61,236 bases of DNA from Paenibacillus pinistramenti (GTDB lineage Bacteria; Bacillota; Bacilli; Paenibacillales; Paenibacillaceae), in the NCBI RefSeq assembly GCF_005869875.1, contig NZ_VAWG01000019.1, forward strand, positions 1 through 61,236. The letters run 5' to 3'. Of this stretch, positions 34,514 through 43,122 are shown piece after piece. Within the stretch, counting starts at the first letter, position 1; every line of letters begins with the position of its first letter. Made by a program: the position numbers and the translations under genes. The notes under the pieces were generated by a model, which had not been told where the DNA came from, did not search any database, and saw only the letters and a list, made by a program, of their open reading frames with translations.

Positions 34514-35076
34514 ATCTGGAAATGCAGTGGATGACGCTGCTGTGGATGCTCATTTCGGGCAGTGTGCTGGGGGCTGTATTTGACGGCATACGGATTGTCG
34601 AAGGAAGGTACCGGTTCCCGAAATGGAGTATCCACGTCTTAGATCTGCTCTACTGGATCTGGGCAGCGCTGTACGTATTCCGTACGTTGTATCACAGCAA
34701 TCACGGGGAGCTCAGGTTTTATGTATTTTTGGGATTGTTTGCGGGAGTTTTGATTTATTTTTGGCTGCTAAGTGTTCCTGCCGGACGTTTTGTGGTAATG
34801 TTATTGAAGATAGTGGACAAGGTTTATTTAACCATTGTGCGTCTGGTGAAGATTCTGGTCATCGGGCCGCTCAAGTTTGTCTTCAAGGCTGCCAGGCTTC
34901 TGCTGGGATTCCTGTGGGTTATGCTGCTCTTTATCTTGAGAATGCTGCACCCGCTGTGGAAGCTCCTGAGGTTTTTCCTTGTTCCGCTCGCTCGAAGGCT
35001 CAAGCTGCCTGCCGCATGGCAATGGACAGCCCGTAAGGTAAGCGCCATTCGAAACCGGTGGTTCAGGAAGCAATAA
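34510..35076 (+). CDS. yabQ: Spore cortex biosynthesis protein YabQ
   Basis: Membrane protein of 188 residues required for spore cortex formation. At least four hydrophobic segments lie between residues 8 and 105 (WMTLLWMLISGSVLGAVFDG at the start), then a basic amphipathic C-terminal part. The ATG overlaps the yabP stop (ATGA). In B. subtilis the protein localises to the membranes round the forespore. Confidence 0.9.
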   Translation: MNLEMQWMTLLWMLISGSVLGAVFDGIRIVEGRYRFPKWSIHVLDLLYWIWAALYVFRTLYHSNHGELRFYVFLGLFAGVLIYFWLLSVPAGRFVVMLLKIVDKVYLTIVRLVKILVIGPLKFVFKAARLLLGFLWVMLLFILRMLHPLWKLLRFFLVPLARRLKLPAAWQWTARKVSAIRNRWFRKQ

Positions 35077-35101
35077 CAACGGACAAGTCAGGGGGAGTAT
35101 T

Positions 35102-35437
35102 ATGCGTCATGCATCAGCTGCGAATCAGAAGGACAGTAAGGCAAACAGCAGTGCCGGAGCCAGGAAAAGGCTTAGGCTGTGGCTTGTTTGTATCCTTGTT
35201 TTTGCAGGGTGGGCAGGTTATGTATTCTATTCCCAGGCTTCAGAGATGAATGACAAATCGAAGCAGCTTACCGTGGTCCGTTCCCAGGAGAAGGCTAAAC
35301 AGGATAGTCTGAATGATGTGAAATATGAAATTAACCGCCTGAATGACCCGGAGTATATCGGACAGCTTGCCCGTAAAAAATATGGCTTGTACAAGCCGGG
35401 AGAAACGCCGATTCGGAAGTCAAACAGCGGGGATTGA
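35102..35437 (+). CDS. divIC: Cell division protein DivIC (FtsB-like)
   Basis: Bitopic divisome protein of 111 residues. A basic N-terminus is followed by one membrane segment (about 25-43), an extracytoplasmic coiled coil (about 48-80) and the conserved NDPEYIGQLARKKYGLYKPG ending. It pairs with FtsL and DivIB at the septum. GGGGGAG precedes ATG 35102. It lies between yabQ and yabR as usual. Confidence 0.94.
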   Translation: MRHASAANQKDSKANSSAGARKRLRLWLVCILVFAGWAGYVFYSQASEMNDKSKQLTVVRSQEKAKQDSLNDVKYEINRLNDPEYIGQLARKKYGLYKPGETPIRKSNSGD

Positions 35438-35498
35438 ACATAATATGAAGCAGGGAGCCAAACAGGGACTTTCCTTGCTGTAACAGGCTTCCGACTGG

Positions 35499-35527
35499 TT
35501 GACCTGTTATGTGTCATTCGGTATAAT
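35499..35527 (+). promoter_or_regulatory. Sigma-A promoter of yabR
   Basis: TTGACC (35499-35504), 17 bases, perfect TATAAT (35522-35527). Confidence 0.85.
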
Positions 35528-35592
35528 CAAATCACCGCAGCAGAGCATTTATAGTCTTGCTGTATATTTTTAAGGGAGGATCATTTTATTTT

Positions 35593-36078
35593 ATGGCAAT
35601 TGAAGTGGGCACCAAGTTAGAGGGTAAAGTGACAGGCATCACGCATTTTGGAGCATTTGTGGATCTGTCAGGAGGTGTCACAGGTCTCGTTCACATCTCG
35701 GAAATCGCCGATAATTACGTTAAGGATGTCAACGACCACCTGAAGCTTAACGACGTTGTGACCGTCAAAGTAATCAATGTTGATAAGGACGGCAAGATCG
35801 GATTGTCGATTAAGCAGGCTGTTGATAAGCCGGTAGAATCTACGCCAAGACCTCCTCGTGCGCCAAGACCTGATCGTCAAGGCCGTGATGGTGATTTCGG
35901 CGGAAGCGGCGGCGGCTATAACCGTGATCGTGGCGGACGTTCTTTCAAGCCTCCAGCCAGCAAGACTTCATTTGAAGATAAGGTGTCACGCTTCCTGAAG
36001 GATAGTGAAGAACGCATTTCGTCGCTGAAGAAGAACACCGAAGGCAAACGCGGTGGACGCGGCGCGAAACGCATGTAG
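35593..36078 (+). CDS. yabR: S1 RNA-binding domain protein YabR
   Basis: The 161-residue protein has one S1 domain (residues 3-75: VGTKLEGKVTGITHFGAFVD, GLVHISEIADNYVKD) resembling the polynucleotide phosphorylase S1 module. A flexible tail of Arg, Gly and Pro with RGG-like repeats follows (about 80-120), then a basic end. It likely binds RNA or ribosomes; the exact role is unknown. GGAGG lies 13 bases before ATG 35593, a long spacing, but no other start is in frame. Confidence 0.9.
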   Translation: MAIEVGTKLEGKVTGITHFGAFVDLSGGVTGLVHISEIADNYVKDVNDHLKLNDVVTVKVINVDKDGKIGLSIKQAVDKPVESTPRPPRAPRPDRQGRDGDFGGSGGGYNRDRGGRSFKPPASKTSFEDKVSRFLKDSEERISSLKKNTEGKRGGRGAKRM

Positions 36079-36104
36079 TGGTCAGCTGATATAAATACAT
36101 TCAA

Positions 36105-36140
36105 AACCGTAGGTGCACATCAGCACGCTGCGGTTTTTTT
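36105..36140 (+). terminator. Terminator after yabR
   Basis: ACCGTAGGTGC pairs with GCACGCTGCGGT (one wobble, one bulge), followed by seven Ts. Confidence 0.85.
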
Positions 36141-36375
36141 GTGTTTGTCTGCCGTAAGTTTCGGGGAAAAGCCCGCTTCGCGCGGTGTTTTTGTCGGGAG
36201 AACCTAAACTGACGACAGGTTACTACCCTTTTCCTTCAATCTCAGGGGCAATCGCTATCCTAAAGAGAGCCGCAGCGCACTTTGAAGAGCGGGAAAAAGG
36301 CGAACATAACAACGCCGTTCCCTCCATTTTTCCAGCAGGGGCAAGGGGTTGCAAAATTACGCAGCGTCCTCTCAA
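36141..36375 (+). other. Gene-free stretch upstream of spoIIE
   Basis: No gene, tRNA or clear signal was found in these 235 bases. B. subtilis has tRNA genes between yabR and spoIIE; here there are none. Confidence 0.6.
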
Positions 36376-36386
36376 TTTGTCGTAAA
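36376..36386 (+). promoter_or_regulatory. Spo0A box upstream of the spoIIE promoter
   Basis: TTTGTCGTAAA matches the 0A-box core TGTCGAA at six of seven positions and lies 25 bases before the -35. Spo0A~P activates spoIIE in B. subtilis. Confidence 0.6.
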
Positions 36387-36410
36387 TTTCTTTGGACACG
36401 CCTACCTTGT

Positions 36411-36443
36411 TTGACAAACTTTCCGGGGAGCCCCCCCTATAAT
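36411..36443 (+). promoter_or_regulatory. spoIIE promoter with 21-bp spacing
   Basis: Consensus TTGACA (36411-36416) and consensus TATAAT (36438-36443) are separated by 21 bases, which sigma-A alone uses poorly. This unusual spacing is known for Spo0A-activated promoters, spoIIE and spoIIG in B. subtilis. Confidence 0.82.
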
Positions 36444-36480
36444 GGGACATACCCAAACTTGAGAACAGGTGGTGCGGTTG

Positions 36481-38979
36481 ATGGAGAAACGAAATGTGAT
36501 TGCGTTTCCGGGAACGAAGAGAGGCAAGGAGCAGGAAGAGAAGCAGGGTTTCGCGGACAAGTGGAACAAGCGGCCTGCTGCGGTCCGGTTCATCCGATTT
36601 GTTACAGCCAATAAGTGGGGTATGGTATTGACCCTGGTTGGATTCCTTCTCGGCAAGGCAACCATATTGAATGAGCTAAGTCCGTTTGCTGCCGCGTTCT
36701 TTGCGGTGATCGCTTTCATGCGGAGGGATTTGATCGTTCCGGTATTTATCGCCGTACTGCTGGGCTCCTGGTTTGCGGTTCAGCCCCATGTTCCGACGGT
36801 TTTATGTGAGATGGTCATGATTCTGCTGATGAAAAAAGGGATGGAGTCGTTCGATCGCTCCGAACTGTCCTATGCACCGATTATGGTGTTTACCGCAGCC
36901 TTCTTTGTGAATCTGTTTGAGGCCGTCATCGGTCCGTCGCTTACCTGGTACGCCTTGACAATGGCGGTGATGGATGCGGTCCTCAGCTTTGTGCTGACGC
37001 TGGTCTTTATCCAGGCCCTCCCGGTGTTTGCATTCCGCAAGAAAACGGTCCAGCTCCGGAATGAAGAAATTCTGTGCCTGATCATCCTGCTTGCTTCGGT
37101 CATGACCGGCGCTGTGGGCTGGAAGGTTTACGGATTGTCGATTGAGCATATTTTATCACGATATTTAATTCTGCTGTTTGCTCTGGTGGGCGGTGCTCCG
37201 CTTGGCGCCTCCGTAGGCGTCGTTACAGGGCTGATTCTGAGTCTGGCTGATATGTCTGCGATCTACCAGATGAGCCTGCTCGCTTTTTCCGGGATGCTGG
37301 CAGGTATGCTGAGGGAAGGGAGGAAGTGGGCAGTCGGCTTCGGCATGCTGCTCGGCTCCTCCATTCTGTCGATTTATTCCTCAGGACCGGGTGATCTGAT
37401 GACATCAACGTGGGAGACGTGCGCAGCAGTAGCCTTGTTCCTTTTGACGCCAAAGACCGTGACTTCCCTGATTGCCAAATATATTCCCGGAACCCAGGAT
37501 CACAGCCAGTCACAACATGAATATGCAAAAAGAATCCGGGATATTACTGCCGAACGGGTCACGCAGTTCTCCCAGGTGTTCAAGCAGCTGTCCCGCAGCT
37601 TCGGCCAGGTAGCCGGCTCTGCCGAAATCAGCAGACGGGGCCAGGAGCTGGACCATTTTATGAATGCTGCAACCGAAGGGGCCTGTGCAGCCTGCTTCCG
37701 CAAGAATCAGTGCTGGGACGCCAAATTCTATCAGACTTATAAGTACATGACTGAAATGATGACTGCCATTGAGGAGAATCCGGAGCTTGGCAAGGAAGAT
37801 ATGCCGCCGGGCTGGAACAAAATCTGCTGCAAGACCGACCAGGTGCTGGCGGTGATGAAGCATGAATATGACCTTTACCAGCACGATATGCACTGGAAGC
37901 GGCAGATTCAGGACAGCCGTCTGCTGGTGGCGGAGCAGCTGTCAGGCGTTTCGCAGGTGATGGAGGATCTGGCGCGGGAGATCAAGCGGGAGAGTCAGGA
38001 AATGTCCCGGCAGGAGGAGCAGATTCGGGCCGCCCTTGAGCAGATGGGCTTATCCATTCATGGCGTGGACATCCTCTCTTTAGATCACGGGCATGTCGAA
38101 ATCGAAATGGTGCATAATTTCACCAAAGGCTATGATGAGTGCCGGAAGCTGATTGCGCCGCTGCTGTCCGATATTTTAGGCGAGCAGATTACAGTGGTGA
38201 GCGAAACCCCGGGCCTCAAAGAAGGCATGCGCTTGGTGACGTTCGGCTCGGCCAAGACCTTTGAGGTCACAACGGGAGTGGCCGGCACGGCAAAAGGCGG
38301 AGATTTGCTGTCGGGAGACAGCTTCAGCGCGGTTGAGCTGGGGAACGGCAGATTTGCCGTTGCGCTGAGCGACGGAATGGGGAACGGCGAACGGGCGAAG
38401 CTTGAGAGCAGTACGGCGCTCGGCATACTGGAGCAGCTGCTGCAGTCCGGCATGGATGAGACGCTGGCGATCAAATCTGTAAACTCCGTACTCATGCTGC
38501 GTTCTCCGGATGAAGTTTATGCCACTGTAGATATGGCGCTCATTGATGAGTATTCGGCCAGGACAACCTTTCTGAAGATCGGCTCTTCGCCAAGCTTCAT
38601 TAAGCGGGGCACTGAAGTCATTCCGATCAGCGCCAGCAACCTGCCCATCGGTATTATTCAGGACATCGAAATTGATCTGGTAACGCTCCAGCTCCATCCC
38701 GGGGACACCCTGATTATGATGACGGACGGCATCTATGATGCGCCGGGCCATGCGGTCAACAAGGAGCTGTGGATCAAGCGGCTCATCACGGAGATTGAAA
38801 GCGAGGATCCGCAGGAAATGGCAGACTGCCTGCTGGAATCTGTCATCCGGTACCAGAAGAATCAAATTCATGATGATATGACGGTCGTCGTGGCCAAAGT
38901 GAATCATCATATGCCAAAATGGTCCACCCTGCAGATTCCGGGCATGCAGCGGATGGATCGCCCCCGGACGGTGAGTTAG
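36481..38979 (+). CDS. spoIIE: Stage II sporulation protein E (PP2C phosphatase)
   Basis: Membrane phosphatase of 832 residues that dephosphorylates SpoIIAA to release sigma-F in the forespore and takes part in polar septation. The N-terminal third holds about ten membrane segments (about 50-330), the middle an oligomerisation/FtsZ-interacting region, and the C-terminus a PP2C domain (about 600-815) with ALSDGMGNGERAKLES (metal-binding Asp631) and MMTDGIYDAPG. ATG 36481 has AGGTGG 8 bases upstream. The promoter and Spo0A box are described separately. Confidence 0.96.
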   Translation: MEKRNVIAFPGTKRGKEQEEKQGFADKWNKRPAAVRFIRFVTANKWGMVLTLVGFLLGKATILNELSPFAAAFFAVIAFMRRDLIVPVFIAVLLGSWFAVQPHVPTVLCEMVMILLMKKGMESFDRSELSYAPIMVFTAAFFVNLFEAVIGPSLTWYALTMAVMDAVLSFVLTLVFIQALPVFAFRKKTVQLRNEEILCLIILLASVMTGAVGWKVYGLSIEHILSRYLILLFALVGGAPLGASVGVVTGLILSLADMSAIYQMSLLAFSGMLAGMLREGRKWAVGFGMLLGSSILSIYSSGPGDLMTSTWETCAAVALFLLTPKTVTSLIAKYIPGTQDHSQSQHEYAKRIRDITAERVTQFSQVFKQLSRSFGQVAGSAEISRRGQELDHFMNAATEGACAACFRKNQCWDAKFYQTYKYMTEMMTAIEENPELGKEDMPPGWNKICCKTDQVLAVMKHEYDLYQHDMHWKRQIQDSRLLVAEQLSGVSQVMEDLAREIKRESQEMSRQEEQIRAALEQMGLSIHGVDILSLDHGHVEIEMVHNFTKGYDECRKLIAPLLSDILGEQITVVSETPGLKEGMRLVTFGSAKTFEVTTGVAGTAKGGDLLSGDSFSAVELGNGRFAVALSDGMGNGERAKLESSTALGILEQLLQSGMDETLAIKSVNSVLMLRSPDEVYATVDMALIDEYSARTTFLKIGSSPSFIKRGTEVIPISASNLPIGIIQDIEIDLVTLQLHPGDTLIMMTDGIYDAPGHAVNKELWIKRLITEIESEDPQEMADCLLESVIRYQKNQIHDDMTVVVAKVNHHMPKWSTLQIPGMQRMDRPRTVS

Positions 38980-39031
38980 CCGAGTAAAGGAGGGTTAGCG
39001 GGTTTGAAGGTTATCTGATTTAGCGTGAGCG

Positions 39032-39079
39032 GAAGAAAGCCGCAGGGTGAGCTGCGGTTATTCTTCTGCTTTCTTTTTT
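39032..39079 (+). terminator. Terminator after spoIIE
   Basis: GAAGAA-AGCCGCAG pairs with CTGCGGTT-ATTCTTC around GGTGAG, followed by a TTTCTTTTTTT tract. Confidence 0.85.
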
Positions 39080-39244
39080 TAAGAGGCAGAACGTCCGGGC
39101 CCCAGGTTTCCTGCATGATTCTCCTATTAAAAATCCTCCTCTCACGTTTAAATGCTAGTTTCGATGGCCATGCTAGAGATAGAAGAAATGGCGGGTTAAG
39201 TTACTCCGGCATGGAGCGGAATCATTGAAACGGGGGGAAGAATC

Positions 39245-39988
39245 ATGAAACAGATTCTCTTAATTACGGACGGCTGCTCCAATGTGGGTCAAAGTCCGGT
39301 TATGGCGGCTTCTTTTGCCCGGCAGGAGGGTATTACCGTGAATGTCGTCGGGATTATTGACTATGGAACGATAGGTGAAATGGGAGCTCAGGAGATACAG
39401 GAAATTGCCAGAGCCGGGGGCGGAATGAGCAGACTGGCGGACACGCGGCAGCTGTCCAGAACGATGCAGATGATGACAAGGAAGACCGTGGTTCAGACCA
39501 TTCAGCAGGCGGTTAATAAGGAGTTAAAGCAAATCCTTGGAAATCATCAGTCCCTTGAATCGCTGTCTCCAGCCAAACGGAGCGAGGTAGTTGAAGTCAT
39601 GGACGAGCTTACGGAGACCTCTCCTTTGGATGTGGCACTGCTGATTGATGTCAGTGCAAGCATGAAGCCTAAACTTGCGGCAGTTGAAGAGGCAATCAGA
39701 GATCTGATGCTTAGTTTGGGCGCAAGGGAAGGCAGCAGCCGGATCGCTGTTTTTCATTTTCCGGGGAGTCATGGGGATGAAGCGTGTGTGCAGGATCTTG
39801 GCTGGACCTCCGATCTGGAGAGCACGCGTTCCCTGTTTCAGCGGCTGGTGATGAAGGGGGCAACGCCTACCGGACCTGCGCTCCTCAAGGTGATTGATTT
39901 CTTCCGTTATGGTACACTTAATGGACATCAAACAGATCTGGGTGAAAAAGGTGCAGGAGAAGGAATTCTCAGTGACTACGTCCACTGA
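39245..39988 (+). CDS. yabS: VWA-domain protein YabS
   Basis: Soluble 247-residue protein with a von Willebrand A fold. LLITDGCSNVGQSPV at the start and DVALLIDVSASMKPKL near residue 131 carry a MIDAS-type DxSxS metal site, and TPTGPALLKVIDFF near 205 supplies the remaining threonine. It is sporulation-associated in B. subtilis with no known partner. GGGGGGAAG precedes the ATG. The end overlaps the yabT start by 17 bases, and in this position it always accompanies that kinase gene. Confidence 0.88.
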   Translation: MKQILLITDGCSNVGQSPVMAASFARQEGITVNVVGIIDYGTIGEMGAQEIQEIARAGGGMSRLADTRQLSRTMQMMTRKTVVQTIQQAVNKELKQILGNHQSLESLSPAKRSEVVEVMDELTETSPLDVALLIDVSASMKPKLAAVEEAIRDLMLSLGAREGSSRIAVFHFPGSHGDEACVQDLGWTSDLESTRSLFQRLVMKGATPTGPALLKVIDFFRYGTLNGHQTDLGEKGAGEGILSDYVH

Positions 39989-40904
39989 TCTTGACTTAGT
40001 ACCGGGAACGGTTATCCGCGGCCGCTGGCTCGGAGGCAGCTACCGGATTCACAAGCTGCTGGGCCAAGGCTCCAATGGTGTCGTTTATCTGGTTCAGCAG
40101 GAGAACAGCGGGCGTCAGTACGCGCTTAAGCTTGGCTTTGATACGGTTGATCTGCAGTCCGAAATCAATGTGCTGAAGACGCTCCACGAGAGAGGTATCC
40201 GCAGAAGCGCAAGGGACTCCGCTTCCTTTCTAATCGAAGTGGACGATGCCGAGCTGGCCGGGAGACAAGTTCCTTTTTATATAATGCGTTATGTAAAAGG
40301 GGAGCCGCTGAGCCTGTTCATCTTCCGCCGGGGCGCGGATTGGCTGGATCTTACCGGACTGAATGTCCTCAAGCAGCTGGCCAGGCTTCACGCTGCCGGA
40401 TTTGTCTTTGGCGATTTGAAGCCTGATAATATTATGGCCGGCGGTTACGGCGATGTCGAGCTGATTGATTACGGCGGCGTAAGCCAGATGGGCCGGAGCG
40501 TCAAGCAGTTTACCGAATGGTATGACCGCGGCTTCTGGAATGCAGGGAGCCGGACTGCCGATGCGGCGTATGACTGGTTTTCTTTCTCTGTTGTATGCAT
40601 TCACCTTCTCTGCGGAGACGAATTGAAGAGAGCCGCGCGGAGCCTGCCGCAAATGCGGACCAACCAGGATCTTTTGAAGATCGTTGACAATCAGCCGAGG
40701 CTAAAGCCTTATGCCGGCTGGCTGAAGCGGGGCCTGACGGGTCATTTCGAGGACAGCCGGGAGGCCTGCCAATACTGGGAACGGACGGTGTGCAGAAGAC
40801 CTGCCGCAAGAAGATCACGCAAGCCAACACCCGGCTGGCTGACAGGGGCTTTTGTCGTATCCGTAGGCCTGCTGGGCTCTGCTCTTTATTTATTTTTCCG
40901 CTAG
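39972..40904 (+). CDS. yabT: Membrane-anchored Hanks-type Ser/Thr kinase YabT
   Basis: Sporulation kinase of 310 residues. The P-loop LLGQGSNGVVYL is near residue 22, the ATP-binding lysine in YALKLGFDT near 43, the catalytic loop FGDLKPDN near 146 and the metal-binding LIDYGG near 163 (DYG for DFG). A single membrane segment ends the protein (GAFVVSVGLLGSALYLFF), with the kinase inside the cell. B. subtilis YabT is DNA-activated and phosphorylates RecA. GTG 39972 is chosen because AGAAGGA lies 7 bases upstream. Confidence 0.88.
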   Translation: MTTSTDLDLVPGTVIRGRWLGGSYRIHKLLGQGSNGVVYLVQQENSGRQYALKLGFDTVDLQSEINVLKTLHERGIRRSARDSASFLIEVDDAELAGRQVPFYIMRYVKGEPLSLFIFRRGADWLDLTGLNVLKQLARLHAAGFVFGDLKPDNIMAGGYGDVELIDYGGVSQMGRSVKQFTEWYDRGFWNAGSRTADAAYDWFSFSVVCIHLLCGDELKRAARSLPQMRTNQDLLKIVDNQPRLKPYAGWLKRGLTGHFEDSREACQYWERTVCRRPAARRSRKPTPGWLTGAFVVSVGLLGSALYLFFR

Positions 40905-40969
40905 AGGCAAACGATTGAGCCCGGGGCATGCTGGCTGCGGAAGTGAAAGGTAGAAGGAAGGGATTTCGG

Positions 40970-42454
40970 ATGGAGCCGCTAATGTTAGGCCGGGCAGTGG
41001 TGCAGGTTATGGAGCTTGCGCGGGAGAACGGCTTGTGGTCGCCGGAGGATATTATTGTGGTCGCAGTTTCGGGTGGACCGGACTCTGTGGCCCTTTTGCA
41101 TATATTAAGCCATATCTCCAGAGAGAAGGGACTCGGGCTGAGGCTTGTGGTTGCCCATGTGAATCATGGCTTCCGTCCGGTTGAATCAGCCGGGGAGGCC
41201 GGGTTTGTCCGCGCTTTGGCTGCGGGGTACGGCTGGCCCTTCGAGCTCGCTGAATTTGATGCCCCCCTTTATATGAAGGAACAGAAGATGGGCGGGCAGG
41301 AGGCTGCGCGAAAGTTAAGGTACGAGTTTCTGCATCAGACTGCAGAGCGGTACGGGGCCGCCTCTATTGCGCTGGCGCATCACGGGGACGATCAGGCGGA
41401 GACGGTACTGCTAAAGCTGCTGAGAGGCAGCGGGTTAAGCGGCCTGGGCGGCATGCGCATGAAGCGTAAGGAAAAAAATGTGGAACTCATCCGCCCGCTG
41501 CTGCGTATGTACAAGACAGACCTGATTCGTCTTTGCGAGGAGAATGGGCTGGACTATGTGACAGACAGCAGCAACTCATCGACCAAGTATGCAAGAAATG
41601 CGGTGAGGCTGGATGTGCTTCCTTTTTTGGGGCAATATAATGGTCAGTTCATCCCTTCATTAAATCGTCTGGCGGAGATTGCCGGCAGCGAAGACGACTT
41701 TATGGCCAAGGCTGCTGAAGAAGAAATGAAGCGCCTGGTTAAGCGCGGATCAGACGGTTTAATGCGCTTAAGCTGCGGTTCTTTGGCGGGGCTACATGTC
41801 GCTTTACAACGGAGGTTGATTAAACTAATATTAACTTATCTGCCTTTAAATACGGAAGAATCGGATTTTGCCAAGATTGAAGCGGTTCGTCTCGGAGCGC
41901 TGCAGGCGCAGCCAACCACATGGCGGATCGACCTTGGCGGGGGAGCTATCTGCCGCCGGGAGTATGACGCCCTTTGTTTCCTTGTACAGAACGATAAAGG
42001 ATTAGAAGCTGGTTACCAGTGTGTTGTGGATACATTGCCGGCCGCTGTCCCGGTTCCCGGAACAGGCCGGATTTTGTATATCTGCCGGCTGCCGGGCAGC
42101 AAAGTGCCAGAAGAGTTGAAACCGCTTAGCCATGATGAAGCCCTGTTTGATGCGGACGAGCTTGATATTCCGCTCACGGTCCGCTTCCGGCTGCCGGGTG
42201 ACGCCATGAGGGTGCTTGGACTTTCCGGAAGCAAAAAGGTGAAAGATATCTTTATTGATGACAAGGTTCCACCATCCTCTCGGAATACGATCCCCTTGAT
42301 CGCGGACGCAGCGGGCCGGATTCTCTGGATTCCAGGCATTCGGCGTTCGGATGCCGCTTTGGTGCGGCAAGGAACAAAGTCTGTAATTGCGATGAAATGG
42401 GAGGCCGAAAGCGCAGATGTCCTGTCGGTCATGGGTGGAGACAGATATTCATAG
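40970..42454 (+). CDS. tilS: tRNA(Ile) lysidine synthase
   Basis: Converts C34 of the CAU isoleucine tRNA to lysidine, so that it reads AUA. The 494 residues hold the PP-loop VAVSGGPDSVALLHIL near residue 29, LVVAHVNHGFRP near 63, ALAHHGDDQAETVLL near 140 and YVTDSSNSSTKYARN near 196. The C-terminal TilS domain ends with GDAMR and KVKDIFIDDKVP motifs. ATG 40970 has GGAAGGG 7 bases upstream; ATG 40928 has none. Confidence 0.95.
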   Translation: MEPLMLGRAVVQVMELARENGLWSPEDIIVVAVSGGPDSVALLHILSHISREKGLGLRLVVAHVNHGFRPVESAGEAGFVRALAAGYGWPFELAEFDAPLYMKEQKMGGQEAARKLRYEFLHQTAERYGAASIALAHHGDDQAETVLLKLLRGSGLSGLGGMRMKRKEKNVELIRPLLRMYKTDLIRLCEENGLDYVTDSSNSSTKYARNAVRLDVLPFLGQYNGQFIPSLNRLAEIAGSEDDFMAKAAEEEMKRLVKRGSDGLMRLSCGSLAGLHVALQRRLIKLILTYLPLNTEESDFAKIEAVRLGALQAQPTTWRIDLGGGAICRREYDALCFLVQNDKGLEAGYQCVVDTLPAAVPVPGTGRILYICRLPGSKVPEELKPLSHDEALFDADELDIPLTVRFRLPGDAMRVLGLSGSKKVKDIFIDDKVPPSSRNTIPLIADAAGRILWIPGIRRSDAALVRQGTKSVIAMKWEAESADVLSVMGGDRYS

Positions 42455-42480
42455 TATAACTTTAGGAGGTTCGCGTTAAG

Positions 42481-43020
42481 TTGCAGAACGACATTCAAGA
42501 AGTACTCATTACCCGGAAACAAATTGAAGACAAAGTAGCGGAATTGGGGGCCATCCTCAGCAAGGAATATGAAGGCCGCAACCCGCTTGTGATCTGCGTG
42601 CTCAAAGGCGCTTTTATTTTTATGGCGGATTTGATAAAGGAGATCACGGTGCCGATTGAGCTTGATTTTATGGCGGTTTCCAGCTACGGAGCTTCAACAA
42701 AGTCTTCCGGAGTGGTTAAAATTATTAAAGACCTGGATGCATCCGTTGAAGGACGCGATGTCCTCATTGTTGAAGACATTATTGACAGCGGATTGACCCT
42801 GACTTATCTGATCGATGTGCTGCGCCGCCGCGGTGCCAAATCGACGGTAGTAGTTACCCTGTTCGATAAGCCGGCCCGCCGGACTGTCGACATGCAGGCT
42901 GACTATACGGGCTTCGTATTGCCAGACGAATTTGTTGTAGGTTATGGTTTGGATTACGCCGAGAAGTACCGCAACCTCCCCTTCATCGGAGTACTTAAGC
43001 CAGAGATTTATACAACCTAG
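42481..43020 (+). CDS. hprT: Hypoxanthine phosphoribosyltransferase
   Basis: Salvages hypoxanthine and guanine with PRPP. The 179 residues contain [19 protein letters not shown] near residue 37 and the PRPP loop [16 protein letters not shown] near 97, with [20 protein letters not shown] near the end. Start TTG 42481 follows AGGAGGT. It is placed between tilS and ftsH as in nearly all Bacillales. Confidence 0.97.
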   Translation: MQNDIQEVLITRKQIEDKVAELGAILSKEYEGRNPLVICVLKGAFIFMADLIKEITVPIELDFMAVSSYGASTKSSGVVKIIKDLDASVEGRDVLIVEDIIDSGLTLTYLIDVLRRRGAKSTVVVTLFDKPARRTVDMQADYTGFVLPDEFVVGYGLDYAEKYRNLPFIGVLKPEIYTT

Positions 43021-43063
43021 GGACAAAGGCGCGAGCCTTGCCCGGAAGCGCCGGTTCGTCCGG

Positions 43064-43093
43064 TTGAGAACGCCGCAACGGCTATGGTAAAAT
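43064..43093 (+). promoter_or_regulatory. Sigma-A promoter of ftsH
   Basis: TTGAGA (43064-43069), 18 bases, TAAAAT (43088-43093), 30 bases before the start codon. Confidence 0.65.
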
Positions 43094-43122
43094 AACTAAT
43101 GTGTCTTGAGAGGAGGTAGGGG

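Noticed and set aside
36141..36375. tRNA genes between yabR and spoIIE
   Set aside because: Looked for because B. subtilis has them there; no cloverleaf or TTCGA-type arm was found.
36223..36456. 77-codon minus-strand frame upstream of spoIIE
   Set aside because: It covers the spoIIE promoter and Spo0A box, has no ribosome binding site and resembles nothing I know.
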